NCBI GenBank assembly: GCA_021732415.1
Contig: JAKFVC010000107.1
Coordinates: 1 to 43,564 of the forward strand
DNA from: Planctomycetaceae bacterium
Lineage (GTDB): Bacteria; Planctomycetota; Planctomycetia; Planctomycetales; Planctomycetaceae
Direction of reading: 5' to 3'
DNA length: 43,564 nucleotides
In this document: one piece after another, positions 8,250 to 17,407 of the stretch
Position numbering within the stretch: the stretch's first letter is position 1
Layout of the letters: the number at the start of each line of letters is the position of its first letter
Notes under the pieces: generated by a model
The model's input: the letters and a program-made list of their open reading frames with translations, nothing else
What the model was told of the DNA's origin: nothing
Databases searched by the model: none
Program-made: the position numbers and the translations under genes

Positions 8250-9446
8250 TCAGCCCAGCCTCACCCTCCCGGCCTCAAACAGCCGCATAAACTTGCGATC
8301 GATGTAATCCTTCAACTTCCAAACCCACGCCCCATGCAGAGACCACCCCTTATATTGCAAGATGGCTTGACGGTCACCCGTCGCCAGCAATGACAGAAAA
8401 CCGCGCTGCGGGTGGTATTCCACCAGGGGTCGCCCCGCGAGCAGATTCTGCAGGTTCTGCCACAGAATAGGACCTTCGCGAACCGCATAGACGCCCGCTT
8501 TCGGCAGACGCTGATCGACGAAGCCGGCCGTATCGCCCACCACAAACACGGGGGCATCCGCCGTGGTCTGCAAGGTGGCTCGCACCGCCAGAAACCCGTC
8601 GTCGGTCTTCGGCAACTGAAAATGATCAAGCACCGCGGGGGGCGTGGCACTCGTCGCCCAGATGACGAGGTCTGCGAACAGCGTCGTCCCCTCACTCAGC
8701 CGCACCTGAACCGACGGCGGAGCAACGGTCTTCGGAACCGTAGATTGCAACCGCGCGGTCTCCGAGATGGCCTCGACCCGTTGCGACAGGCGAACTTCCA
8801 CACCGCGTGCCGACATCAATCTGCGGGCAGTGCGAACGAAGGCCGGCACGTATCCCGGCAAGATCTCTGCATGCCCATCGATCAACGTCAGCCGATGAGC
8901 GATCCCGCGACTGTGGAGCCAGTGGTCCAGGCAAAACGTGACCTCAGTCCCTGCCGCACCGCTCCCCACGACGATGCAACGCAACGGATCGACAGCCCCT
9001 TCGTGCAGGGCCATGATCGCGTCCAGCCGAGGCAAGAATGTCGTCATCGGTTTGATGCTGAGAACCCGCGACGAGCTCTGCCATATCTCACGCTGCCCCG
9101 GCACCGAACCAATCCCCACCGAGCACACATCGAACCGCACAGGATCACGATCCGCGAATGTGATCAATCGCGCGTCAGGCTGCAAACCGGTGGCTTCGGC
9201 AACGATCAGGCGAATTCCCGTTCCGGCCGTCAAACGCTGGAGATCAATCTGCATCTCGTCGGGTTGATACAGCCCGGCCAGGGTCCCCGGCAGCATGCCG
9301 CTGTACGTCGCACGACCGAAGGGCGAGATCAGCGTCAGTTGAACTCCCGGCAGGGGACGCGTCCGCCATTCCCGCACGACATGCAAGTTGGTGTGCCCGG
9401 CCCCCACTAGGACAAGCTCGCGGGTCGATGGTGCTGGAGAGTTCAT
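8250..9446 (-). CDS. FAD-dependent oxidoreductase, SelD-associated type
   Basis: This is a pyridine-nucleotide-disulfide-type flavoprotein of about 398 residues. The FAD-binding segment LVLVGAGHTNLH (11-22) is followed by YSGMLPGTLAGLY (48-60) and QIDL (66-69), the signature of proteins found as an N-terminal fusion or neighbour of selenide water dikinase. A second Rossmann segment, CIVVGSGAAGTE, and a late DTAGF motif complete the fold. No selD gene or SelD domain is visible here, so the protein is free-standing. I chose the ATG at 9446 because the upstream reading lies inside a repeat element. The substrate is unknown; NADH-type quinone or sulfide-quinone oxidoreductase-like activity is possible. 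Confidence 0.8.
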   Translation of the reverse strand: MNSPAPSTRELVLVGAGHTNLHVVREWRTRPLPGVQLTLISPFGRATYSGMLPGTLAGLYQPDEMQIDLQRLTAGTGIRLIVAEATGLQPDARLITFADRDPVRFDVCSVGIGSVPGQREIWQSSSRVLSIKPMTTFLPRLDAIMALHEGAVDPLRCIVVGSGAAGTEVTFCLDHWLHSRGIAHRLTLIDGHAEILPGYVPAFVRTARRLMSARGVEVRLSQRVEAISETARLQSTVPKTVAPPSVQVRLSEGTTLFADLVIWATSATPPAVLDHFQLPKTDDGFLAVRATLQTTADAPVFVVGDTAGFVDQRLPKAGVYAVREGPILWQNLQNLLAGRPLVEYHPQRGFLSLLATGDRQAILQYKGWSLHGAWVWKLKDYIDRKFMRLFEAGRVRLG

Positions 9447-9462
9447 GTCATTCGGCTGCTGG

Positions 9463-9742
9463 TCAGTATCGTGGGACGGGTCTCCAGGCCCGTCCGTCCA
9501 ACAACATCGTGCCAAAAGAAGTCGATTCCCAGATCGGAAATGTTTTATTGCTTCTTCGTATTCTTCTTCGTGACCTTTGTGACCTTCTGTTCCAAATGAT
9601 TTAACAGAAGGTCACAAAGGACACGAAGGTTTGAAGGTCGAAAGTGGCGGTGGCTTTCGTAACCCTTCGGTTTGCTTGGTGTTGGTATTGAATACGATGC
9701 GGCGGGACGGACGGGCCTGGAGACCCGTCCCACGATACCTGA
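9463..9742. repeat. Nested palindrome, family B copy 2
   Basis: The outer arms (about 9466-9495 with 9704-9738) and inner arms (about 9563-9591 with 9603-9628) match the two modules of the copy at 1168-1334, although the spacers differ in length and sequence. It occupies the whole gap between the flavoprotein start and the end of the lipoprotein gene and touches the latter's stop codon. Confidence 0.85.
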
Positions 9743-10780
9743 CTAATCCAGCGGAATGGTGTAACTTCGCAGCTTGGGCGCCGGCTGTTCCGGTTCATCG
9801 GAAGTCGACAAGTCGGTCAACCGAGAATCACGAATCCGGCGGGGTTCTGCTCGGCGGATGGGCATCGCTTCGGCTTCTTCTTCGTTCCCCAGAAAGTCGA
9901 GATGTTCGTCCCCGACATACTTGCGTCGGGTGGCGGGAGCATCGTCTTCTTCATAGTCTGCCTGCCGGATTCGTCCCTGGTCCCGATGTCGCTCGGCGGG
10001 AGACTCGAACTCCGCCGTCTGCACACCCGAGCGTTCGATGAGATCCCCGTTGGCCGCGGCTTGTTGGATCTTGCCGGCCGACCTGCGACGAGTCGTTATC
10101 GGACGCTCGCGGTCGGAATCCTCTTCGGCATCGACCTCACTGTCGCGGGCAGGTTTTTGACCGCGGCGGGTGACCTGCGGGATCACGATTTCGGTCTGGG
10201 GCTCGAGCGACTTCAATTTCGGATCAGTCACCGTCTCGTAGTCCGCCGGCTTCTTAACTCCACCCAAAGTGATTTTCACCATCTGAGAATAGACGGGCGA
10301 ACCATCCGCAGGCGTATAGCGGATTCGCAAGGCACACTCGGTCGACACGTTGTCCGGAGGCGTGTAGGGAATGAATACGGAATACGCCGGCCCCAGCTTG
10401 GATTTCGTCAGGTGGGCCGTCCAGGCTCCCGCTTCAAAATCAAATTGATGGATCGGCTTCGAGCGTTGTTCCACGTCTCCGCGATCGTCAAACAGATAGA
10501 TGCGAACCTTGCCGGCCACTTCGGACGGCGCACCGCGCTGTCGCGTGATGAAGTACACCTGCCCGCCAAAACCGCGTGTGACCTGTGACGGATTAACCCC
10601 CGGCCCTTCGGCTTCCTGCCACACGGGGACAATCTGCTCGACGGGGTTATCCGCCGTTTCCTTTTCGACTATCTCTTTCTTACTGAAGTGAAAATTGAGT
10701 CCCGCGGCGCTGCAGCCGGAGAGACACAGGCAGGCCCATGTGATGAGAATCTGGCTGAGGGATGGTGTCGTAGTTTTCAT
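9743..10780 (-). CDS. Predicted lipoprotein, unknown family
   Basis: Starting at the ATG at 10780 gives 345 residues with a lipoprotein signal ending LCLSGC (Cys23 would be acylated). GGAAGG lies about ten bases upstream. Residues 50-195 look like a compact beta-sandwich (GGQVYFITRQRG, KVRIYLFDDRGD, AYSVFIPYTPPD), and residues 200-345 are disordered and rich in Arg, Asp and Glu. An open extension to 10897 reads through the tandem repeat and was rejected. It lies downstream of the giant secretin on the same strand, with the tandem repeat between. A role beside the secretin, such as a pilotin-like or accessory lipoprotein, is possible but only inferred from position. Confidence 0.75.
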   Translation of the reverse strand: MKTTTPSLSQILITWACLCLSGCSAAGLNFHFSKKEIVEKETADNPVEQIVPVWQEAEGPGVNPSQVTRGFGGQVYFITRQRGAPSEVAGKVRIYLFDDRGDVEQRSKPIHQFDFEAGAWTAHLTKSKLGPAYSVFIPYTPPDNVSTECALRIRYTPADGSPVYSQMVKITLGGVKKPADYETVTDPKLKSLEPQTEIVIPQVTRRGQKPARDSEVDAEEDSDRERPITTRRRSAGKIQQAAANGDLIERSGVQTAEFESPAERHRDQGRIRQADYEEDDAPATRRKYVGDEHLDFLGNEEEAEAMPIRRAEPRRIRDSRLTDLSTSDEPEQPAPKLRSYTIPLD

Positions 10781-10814
10781 CGCAAGCACACCTTCCGAGG
10801 GATTCGTTTCGTAG

Positions 10815-11182
10815 CCCGACTGTCTGAGTCGGGAGTTTCTTATTTCTAATTCAGTATGAGAGTTTGAGTGTATGAGAGTCACGGAGTAAGCGGTCACATG
10901 GTCCGGTCTTCACTCCCCTACCCTCACACTCTCACACCCTCATACTCTGCTAGTGCTGGAACATAACAATCGCCACTGGCAACACACCCGACTCACTGAC
11001 TCGGGAGTTTCTTGTTTCTCATTCAGTATGAGAGTGTGAGTGTATGAGAGTCACGGAGTAAACAGTCACATGGCCCCGTCTTCACTCCCCTACTCTCACA
11101 CTCTCACACACTCTCACACTCAGCTAGTTTGGAACATAACAATCGCCACCGGCAACACACCCGACTCAGAGAGTCGGGCTAC
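10815..11182. repeat. Tandem 172/173-bp repeat containing family D hairpins
   Basis: Two full units start at 10815 and 10987, and a partial third starts at 11160. Each starts with a small palindrome CCCGACT...AGTCGGG, continues with a long GTATGAGAG/CTCTCATAC hairpin, and ends with AACATAACAATCGCCAC. The units are mostly identical with scattered substitutions. The array fills the gap between the secretin stop and the lipoprotein start. Confidence 0.9.
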
Positions 11183-11185
11183 GTT

Positions 11186-14100
11186 CTATTTCACCATCGC
11201 GACGCCCACGGACTTCTTCTTCGTACTGCGACGCATGAGCTTCAAACTGCTATCGGGTTCCGGCGGAGGGGGCACCCCAATCGCCGGACCAGGCATTTGA
11301 GTTGTCGGAACATTGGGGTCATCCACCGCGGGTGGCACTCCGACCGGCGGTAGAACGGTCCCTTGATACGGCTCGACCGGGGCCGGGACCGACATGATCG
11401 GGCCGTGAATCTCTTCAGCATCCTGCTCCATGAAGTGAATCCGAGCCGTTTCGACTTGCTTGATCAACTCGGAATCGGCATCCGTCCGCACCACTCGCGG
11501 GGTCAGGAAAATCAACAATTCACGTTTGTTCATCTGGTTCAAACTGTAGCGGAACGGCAAGCCCAGGTAGGGCAGATCACCCAGGAACGGAACCTTACGC
11601 TGGCTGTTCGAGGTCGTCGTCGAAATCATGCCGCCCAGTACGACGGTTTGCTCATTGGCCACCGACACACTGGTACGAGCCGTCGAGATATCTTTCCGCG
11701 GAGCCTTGATCGTCCGGCCGGTCGCCGTATCGCTGAAGATCGTCACACCCTGATCTTCGGGCAGATACGTACTGCGTTCGGCGGCGACGTCCATCACGAC
11801 TCGGCCGTCCGGACTGATGCGGGGCACGACCTGCAGGATGATACCCGCCTGACGAACTTCGACGATGGGGTTCGCACCCAGGGCCGTTTGATTGAAACCA
11901 CTGACGATCGGAACTTCCTGACCGACTTGAATCACAGCCAGTTGGTTGTCCAAAGTCCGAATCTGCGGACGGCTGAGGATATCGACCCGACGCGTTGAGG
12001 CGAGGGCTCGCAACAGGACGCTGACGCTTTCTGAACCCGCCGCCAGCACCAGGCCGCCGTAGCCCAATTCGTTGTTCTGTCGACCGAGAGAAAAACTCGT
12101 CAAACCTTGTTTGCCGACATAGCCGGGGTTGGTGTTCACGCCACCGGTGTTATTTCCCAACTGTTGATTATTGAACAAGAAGCCGGGCACGCCCGCTTGC
12201 GAGATCAACTGCTGGTTGGTCGTTTGCGTATTGTTCTGAGTAGTAGTCTGGGTCAACGTCGTGATGCCTGTCTGTGGCACCACGCTGCGGCGGAACAGGA
12301 CCGAATCCTGCAGACCGAGCTCCACACCAAACTCATCGGTGTTATCCAGGGTCACTTCGACCAGCAGGGCTTGAATGGTGACTTGTTGCGGTGCCGCATC
12401 CAGGTTGATCACCAGCTGCTGAATTTCTTTGAAATACCGCGGCGTGGCACTGATCAGCAACGTGTTGCTGATCGGCTCGGCCACGACGATCACTTCGCGT
12501 TCGATCTGTTCGAAGGGACTCACCAGGCCATCGGCGGATTGTTCCAGATCGCGGCGTGACGTCAGAAAGTTATTGATGGCCGTCGCAACGTTGGTCGCCG
12601 GACTGTTCTTGAGACGGAAGACAATGCTCTGACGCTGCCGGACATCGCTTTCATCCAGGCGGATCAAGATGGCTTCGACGACTCCCAACGCTGCGGCCGA
12701 TCCGACCGCGACAATGCTGTTGGTGCGGGAATCGACGGAGAACTTCAACGGAACCAACCCGCTGCTGGCGTCTTCGGCACCCGCGACCTGGACACCCAGC
12801 CGATCGAGCGCATTCTGTTGATTGGCGGCATTCGCAAACAGGGCTTCCATCAACACAACCATCGACTTGGCGTCGCTGTTCTGCAGCGAAAAGACCTTGA
12901 TTTCAGCCACGGTTGACGTCGGGCGATCCAATTGTTTGATCATCTCTTCGAGGATCGTCATGCTCTCTTCCGGGGCGGTGACCATCAGGCTGTTGGTCCG
13001 CCCATCGGCCGTAATCCGGATGTCTGCCAGGATCCCCGACTGCAGCAAGCGATGTCCCGGACCGTCCGCCGACAGATACTGCAACACGGTCGATCGAACT
13101 TCTCGCAAGGCCGCACTGGCCTGCCCGCCACCACCAGCCGCGGGGGCCGCACCACCGCCACCCGCTCCGCCCAAACCACCCTGCCCTCCACCCGCTTGAC
13201 GAGTCGGAGCACTCAGGACACTCTGCAGCGTCTGTTGCAGGACGTCTGCCAGTTCAATCGCCACCGCATTCTTCAGCGGGAAAATCTTCATCTGACTGAC
13301 GGCGGCCGTCGTCCCTTGATCCAGTTCCTTCACCAGGGACGCCACTTCCGCCAGATCGCTCGGACGAGCATGCACCAGCACCGAGTTCGTGCGCACATCG
13401 GCCACAGCCAGCACACGGGCTCCCAGACCCTTGCGTTCTTCGTAGAAGGTCTGAATGGTCTGCAGGACTTGCTCGGCAATGGCACTCTTCAAGCGGAACA
13501 TCTGGAATTCAGCGGTGGGATCAACCGGTTGATCGAGTTCCTCGGCCAACTTCAAGACCGATTCCATATCGGCCTCAGACGCGACGATCAGAATGGCATT
13601 CGGCTTCACGACGGGGATGATCGTGACCTGGGGATTGTTGGCATTCGCGGCAGCGCCCTGATTTCCCGTGCCCCGCTGACGTCGGACACTCAGCCGTTCG
13701 TAAACCTGGCTCAGCAGTTCGGCCAGAGATTCCGAGTTCGAATTCTTCAAGATCAGCAGGTGGACATCGGGGGCCGTCCCCGCGCTCAGCTTTTCAATCT
13801 CGCGGATGATGGCCATCACGGCTTCCACATCCTTCTGATTGCCTTTCAAAATCATCACACCCAGATCGGGCACTGACTCCACGGACACATCACCCTTCAA
13901 GCCACCCAGTAAATCGGGCAGTTGCGCTTTGTTACCGGGCGGTGCGGGATTGTTGGGTTCAGCGGGCTGTTGGGCAGCCTCGCCTTCCGCGGGTTGGGCT
14001 TCGGCCTGACCATCCGCCTGGACGGCTTCCAACTGAGGATCTTCCTCCTGGAAGGCAACTGTCCGCTGGATTGTGGGCGCTTTCCGCTGGGCTTTCGCAA

Positions 14101-15253
14101 TCGCCGCTATCTGGGCCCGAGCGAGTTCCGCCGTGGTCTCGACCTGATCGTACTTCTCACTCGCAAACAGTTGCACGCTGGTCCCGCGCACCTGCGGAAC
14201 ATCCAGCTTGCGAATCATCGCAGCAACCGTCCGAGTCATCGGTCGGGGAGCCTGAATCAACAGTTCGCCGTTCGCATGGTCCATCGCGAGCGTAAATCGC
14301 AGCACCCGCTTGGGAGGTGCCAGCGGAATTTTTCCAGCCAAAGGGCTCGTTTTCACCATCGGCTCGTACACGCGAATCGCGGGCAAGCCGTCCGGCCCAT
14401 CACTGATCATCTCGCAGTTCTTCTCGAACGCGCGGTAGAGAACGTTGGCAATATCCTTCGTGCGGCGATGCTGGATGGTGATCGGCACCAGGGCCGCAGA
14501 TCGGGGTGCCACATCCGGGGCGGGTTCAGTCCCCCCAGCCAGTTGAATCTTGTTGGGGCCGAGATCCGCCGGTTCCGTCGAAATCGGCACTGCCCGCTCA
14601 TCGACCGTCTCGACCTCAATCCGCTTGGGAGTATTGCGATCAGGAAACGCGGGCTTGATCGTACTGGGGCGCAGCGAATGCTCGGCGATCAGCTTATCAC
14701 CCTGGATCTCCGGCCGCCGATAGTTGGGGGCCGCCGCGGCTAATTCCATCAAGACCAGATGCTTGGTTTTGGTGACCAGTTTGAGGTCGAACTTTTGCAA
14801 CTCGCGGTTGATGATCTTGAGCGCTTCTTCCGCCGTGTAGAGCGAACGATCGCGGCGCGTGAAACGATCTTTAGGAAACAAACCCGGCTCGGCGATCAGC
14901 TCCATCCCCGTCTGTTCGGCATAGCGTTCAATGACCGACTTCCACGAGGACTCCATGCAGTTCAACTGGACACGCTTGGCACTCTTGGCGATCTTCTGTT
15001 CGGCCTTGGACTGCGATTCTTCGGCGGTAATCGGGGTTTGTAATTCGGCTTCCAGTTCCGCATCAGCCTCGGCCTGTTTGCGCTCCGCGATCTGCTTTTG
15101 CATCTCCGTTTGCGACTGCGCCTTGGAGGTCGACTTGCCCGGTAAACGCAAGGGGCCCGCCTGACTCAAGACCGATCCCCCCAGAATCAACGAACCGGCC
15201 AGAGTGCCGGTCAAGCACCAGTTCTGGAAGGAATTCATACGGCGTGATGACAA
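11186..15253 (-). CDS. Giant type II/IV secretin (GspD/PilQ superfamily)
   Basis: This is an outer-membrane secretin subunit for type II secretion or type IV pili. The 1355 residues are about twice the usual GspD length. After a signal sequence (to about 32) and a Glu/Lys/Gln-rich helix (45-90) come about five or six N-ring-like repeats (about 255-345, 495-575, 583-647, 652-778, 784-868, 875-955). The fourth is split by a Gly/Ala linker (688-712). The secretin pore domain spans about 960-1255 with VPIVSGF (1114) and VPFLGDLPYLGLPFR (1221-1235). A Pro-rich tail and basic end follow. The TTG at 15253 is the likely start because AGGAGG lies six bases upstream; the next ATG (15238) is badly spaced. 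No other secretion-system gene is adjacent. Confidence 0.92.
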   Translation of the reverse strand: MSSRRMNSFQNWCLTGTLAGSLILGGSVLSQAGPLRLPGKSTSKAQSQTEMQKQIAERKQAEADAELEAELQTPITAEESQSKAEQKIAKSAKRVQLNCMESSWKSVIERYAEQTGMELIAEPGLFPKDRFTRRDRSLYTAEEALKIINRELQKFDLKLVTKTKHLVLMELAAAAPNYRRPEIQGDKLIAEHSLRPSTIKPAFPDRNTPKRIEVETVDERAVPISTEPADLGPNKIQLAGGTEPAPDVAPRSAALVPITIQHRRTKDIANVLYRAFEKNCEMISDGPDGLPAIRVYEPMVKTSPLAGKIPLAPPKRVLRFTLAMDHANGELLIQAPRPMTRTVAAMIRKLDVPQVRGTSVQLFASEKYDQVETTAELARAQIAAIAKAQRKAPTIQRTVAFQEEDPQLEAVQADGQAEAQPAEGEAAQQPAEPNNPAPPGNKAQLPDLLGGLKGDVSVESVPDLGVMILKGNQKDVEAVMAIIREIEKLSAGTAPDVHLLILKNSNSESLAELLSQVYERLSVRRQRGTGNQGAAANANNPQVTIIPVVKPNAILIVASEADMESVLKLAEELDQPVDPTAEFQMFRLKSAIAEQVLQTIQTFYEERKGLGARVLAVADVRTNSVLVHARPSDLAEVASLVKELDQGTTAAVSQMKIFPLKNAVAIELADVLQQTLQSVLSAPTRQAGGGQGGLGGAGGGGAAPAAGGGGQASAALREVRSTVLQYLSADGPGHRLLQSGILADIRITADGRTNSLMVTAPEESMTILEEMIKQLDRPTSTVAEIKVFSLQNSDAKSMVVLMEALFANAANQQNALDRLGVQVAGAEDASSGLVPLKFSVDSRTNSIVAVGSAAALGVVEAILIRLDESDVRQRQSIVFRLKNSPATNVATAINNFLTSRRDLEQSADGLVSPFEQIEREVIVVAEPISNTLLISATPRYFKEIQQLVINLDAAPQQVTIQALLVEVTLDNTDEFGVELGLQDSVLFRRSVVPQTGITTLTQTTTQNNTQTTNQQLISQAGVPGFLFNNQQLGNNTGGVNTNPGYVGKQGLTSFSLGRQNNELGYGGLVLAAGSESVSVLLRALASTRRVDILSRPQIRTLDNQLAVIQVGQEVPIVSGFNQTALGANPIVEVRQAGIILQVVPRISPDGRVVMDVAAERSTYLPEDQGVTIFSDTATGRTIKAPRKDISTARTSVSVANEQTVVLGGMISTTTSNSQRKVPFLGDLPYLGLPFRYSLNQMNKRELLIFLTPRVVRTDADSELIKQVETARIHFMEQDAEEIHGPIMSVPAPVEPYQGTVLPPVGVPPAVDDPNVPTTQMPGPAIGVPPPPEPDSSLKLMRRSTKKKSVGVAMVK

Positions 15254-15830
15254 GGTAGGCCTCCTGATCGCGGCACCGAGTCCTTGGTCAGACTCAGAAA
15301 AGGATCAACGTGGAAGTTGCCGGGCTCGGCTGTTGGGAGACGTGGGTCGATGTCCGCTGGAATGGGTCTCGCAAGACCAGTTCCAACTTACGATCGATCA
15401 CGCTCCCGATGGGGCAGCGATATAGGCGTCGGGGAATTCAGCGATGTCAGACAGGATTTTTTGGAAAGCATTCTCGGGGAGAGAATGTTTGACGGGCAGT
15501 GCAGGCGGGGTTGCGTCTCGATCAGCAGTAGTACACGTGTAGATCTCAACGCGATGAATCAGTGATTGCAGCATGGGAACCGGTTACAGCAAAAGTGTGC
15601 CAGCTTTTCATCTCACTTTTGCGGACGCATTCCTGGCTCGACACAAGAAGACCAAATGTCTTTACGAGCCAGTGAACACGGGCGCATTGCCGGCACACTC
15701 AACTTTATCGGTAAAGTCTTCCCATCTTCATGAGCAGACTTTCAAAAATCTGCAAAAAGATTCAAGAATTCCCACAACCACTGATGCGAATTCATTTTGC
15801 AGCGGGATCTGTGATCGGTCGAATCTGGGT
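15254..15830. other. Intergenic region upstream of the secretin
   Basis: No gene is supported here. It presumably holds the promoter of the secretin gene, but I see no convincing -35/-10 pair. Its right end abuts a family C hairpin. Confidence 0.5.
15260..15266 (-). promoter_or_regulatory. Ribosome-binding site deciding a TTG start
   Basis: On the minus strand AGGAGG is separated by six bases from TTG (15253-15251), the optimal spacing, while the first ATG is 15 bases further on. This supports TTG initiation of the secretin. Confidence 0.7.
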
Positions 15831-15912
15831 TCCCATAAGTCCCATTGGTCCCATCCGTCCCATAAGTCCCATGAATTTGATGGGACCAATGGGACGGATG
15901 GGACCAATGGGA
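15831..15912. repeat. 9-bp-unit hairpin, family C copy 2
   Basis: The left arm reads TCCCATAAG, TCCCATTGG, TCCCATCCG, TCCCATAAG. The right arm reversed reads TCCCATTGG, TCCCATCCG, TCCCATTGG. The units pair best when shifted by one, so the hairpin has slipped by a whole unit. It follows the stop of the small minus-strand gene at 15922. Confidence 0.85.
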
Positions 15913-15921
15913 AAAACGCCC

Positions 15922-16188
15922 TCACTTATCTTTCTTCTTCAGCGAACCTGCATTGTCCTTGATGAACTGCTGAATCTGGTCGCCGAATTCGAAGAGCCGT
16001 TCCCATTGTTCCATATACAGGGTGACCGGCATCCGCTGCAGGCCATAGACGCTGACGGCACCCTTTTCGCTGACCTTGCAATAGAGGGCCCCCCGCTTGG
16101 GGGCTTCCAGTTCCGCCAGAAGTTTGGAAGCCTCGTCGACCTTCAATTCCCCGGCCGCCAACTTCGATAGGATTTCATCTCGAGTCAC
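15922..16188 (-). CDS. Small conserved protein with SHOCT-like helical hairpin
   Basis: The likely product starts at GTG 16188 (GAGGGG eight bases upstream) and has 88 residues; an open extension to 16239 lacks a good start site. The first 25 residues (TRDEILSKLAAGELKVDEASKLL) form the short two-helix unit seen in SHOCT and YvlB N-terminal regions. The rest (LYCKVSEKGAVSVYGLQR, PVTLYMEQWERLFEF) is a conserved domain that I recall from unnamed proteins in several phyla. The tail is Lys-rich. The function is not known; nucleic-acid or oligomerisation roles would be guesses. Confidence 0.65.
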   Translation of the reverse strand: MTRDEILSKLAAGELKVDEASKLLAELEAPKRGALYCKVSEKGAVSVYGLQRMPVTLYMEQWERLFEFGDQIQQFIKDNAGSLKKKDK

Positions 16189-16222
16189 GACAACATCCCC
16201 TCTCTGTGGTATTTCAACGAAC

Positions 16223-16253
16223 CAAGACGCCGTAGCCACGGTCGCCAGACCGC
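16223..16253. repeat. REP-like single hairpin (GTAGCCACG type)
   Basis: CGTAGCCACGGTCGCCAGACCG contains the stem CGGTC-GCCA-GACCG. Related hairpins at 19633-19699 and 24604-24630 use CTC/GAG stem bases around the same GCCA loop, so the stem changes are compensatory. It lies just upstream of the small gene at 15922-16188. Confidence 0.55.
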
Positions 16254-16384
16254 AGGCCTATTGAACCCAGCGCGCTCTGCCCAAGATCGAGCCGCGAATG
16301 AATACCGACGAAGCTCCCCAATTCCCGGCAGTGTACGAAACTGAATCGCAAGGGTCAAATTTTTTACAAAAACAGACCCAGGGC

Positions 16385-16606
16385 CGGGCGTACGATTCTT
16401 CGAAAGAAGAGTTTTCGCCACAGATTAACACAGATGAAACACGGATTAGGACACGGTATGAGCCAGTCTATCCGGCATCCTTATGTCAGCAGTTATGGGG
16501 TGGACAATGCCATTCAACGCCCCGCAGACGATGACCCAATCCGTGTTTCATCTGTGTTAATCTGTGGCTAAAACTCTTTGTGATCGATACCGGCAATCGT
16601 ACGCCC
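16385..16606. repeat. Nested inverted repeat, family E copy 1
   Basis: An outer 12-bp inverted repeat (GGGCGTACGATT near 16386-16397 with 16595-16606) encloses a perfect 30-bp inverted repeat (16418-16447 with 16538-16567) made of ACACAGAT-like units. The 90-bp loop is conserved in the copy at 17863-18031. It lies immediately upstream of the tyrosine recombinase gene. Confidence 0.85.
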
Positions 16607-16681
16607 GACACCCGCAACATCTCTTTACAGATCATTTTTGTTGCATTACCATGAACGCAACATTACAGATAGGAATTGCGC

Positions 16682-17347
16682 ATGACCGCTCGAGATACCT
16701 GGGCCCTGACCCGCGACATGTTTCTCTCCGAAGAGGAAGTCGATTCCATTCGCGAATCGATTCGTCAACGTCTCACGGTGGAAAAGACTCCCGCCTGGTG
16801 TTCGGCCAAAACAGATGAGCTGATCTTCGAGGTCTTGACCTTCTCGGGAATCCGCAATTCCGAATTCTGCCACCTGCGGGTGCGCGATGTCCCGCCCACT
16901 TTAAAGCAGCCGGCGCTCCAGGTGGCCGAGACACCTCGACAGGATCGCATCGTCGCGATTCCCCAGTCCCTGGCCGAGTTGATTCGCGACTATGTCCGGC
17001 ACGTACGGCCTCAACGATTGCACGATTCGATCCCGGTGAAGGATCTGGATCAGCCCTTGGCGCTCAACGATCGCGGCCGCCCGTTTGACCGCACGACCCT
17101 CTATCGTCGCGTCGTCAAGATCCTGACCGCCGCGGGATTCGAATCTCGCGCCAGCGTGCAGCTCTTGCGACACACCTATGGCTACCTCGCCTATAAGCGA
17201 ACGCGAGGCAACCTGTTATTCGTGCAGCAGCAACTGGGCCACGCGCATCCGATGGTCACCGCCGTCTATGCGGAGTTCGTCGAATTCCCACCTGCAGAGC
17301 TGGCAAATCTGGTCGCTGGTGAGCCTGAGAAAAAACGTCGCAAATGA
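16682..17347 (+). CDS. Short tyrosine recombinase / integrase
   Basis: This is a catalytic-domain-only member of the phage-integrase family (221 residues), without an obvious separate core-binding domain. Arg58 (GIRNSE), Arg163-His164 (LLRHTYG), His187 (QLGHAHP) and the nucleophile Tyr196 (TAVYAEF) are present. The usual box II first His is Gln160 and the usual beta-hairpin Lys is not evident, so activity may be altered. The ATG at 16682 is chosen because AGGA lies seven bases upstream; a TTG six bases earlier is too close to it. The gene and the following acyl-carrier-like gene lie between two copies of a 170-bp repeat, which suggests a cassette or a former mobile unit, but no attachment core is defined. 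Confidence 0.85.
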   Translation: MTARDTWALTRDMFLSEEEVDSIRESIRQRLTVEKTPAWCSAKTDELIFEVLTFSGIRNSEFCHLRVRDVPPTLKQPALQVAETPRQDRIVAIPQSLAELIRDYVRHVRPQRLHDSIPVKDLDQPLALNDRGRPFDRTTLYRRVVKILTAAGFESRASVQLLRHTYGYLAYKRTRGNLLFVQQQLGHAHPMVTAVYAEFVEFPPAELANLVAGEPEKKRRK

Positions 17348-17407
17348 ACAAGGATCGCTCTGTCTACAGTCTCGACATACTCCTCAAGCCATGAAAGCTC
17401 GGAACTC

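Noticed and set aside
8412-9410. 332-codon plus-strand frame opposite the flavoprotein
   Set aside because: Antisense shadow of a conserved protein; no domain.
12932-13876. 314-codon plus-strand frame opposite the secretin
   Set aside because: Antisense shadow; the secretin frame has recognisable N-ring repeats.
16298-16534. Small frame with QINTDETRIRTR
   Set aside because: Translation of the family E arm; the same type of sequence occurs wherever this repeat is found.
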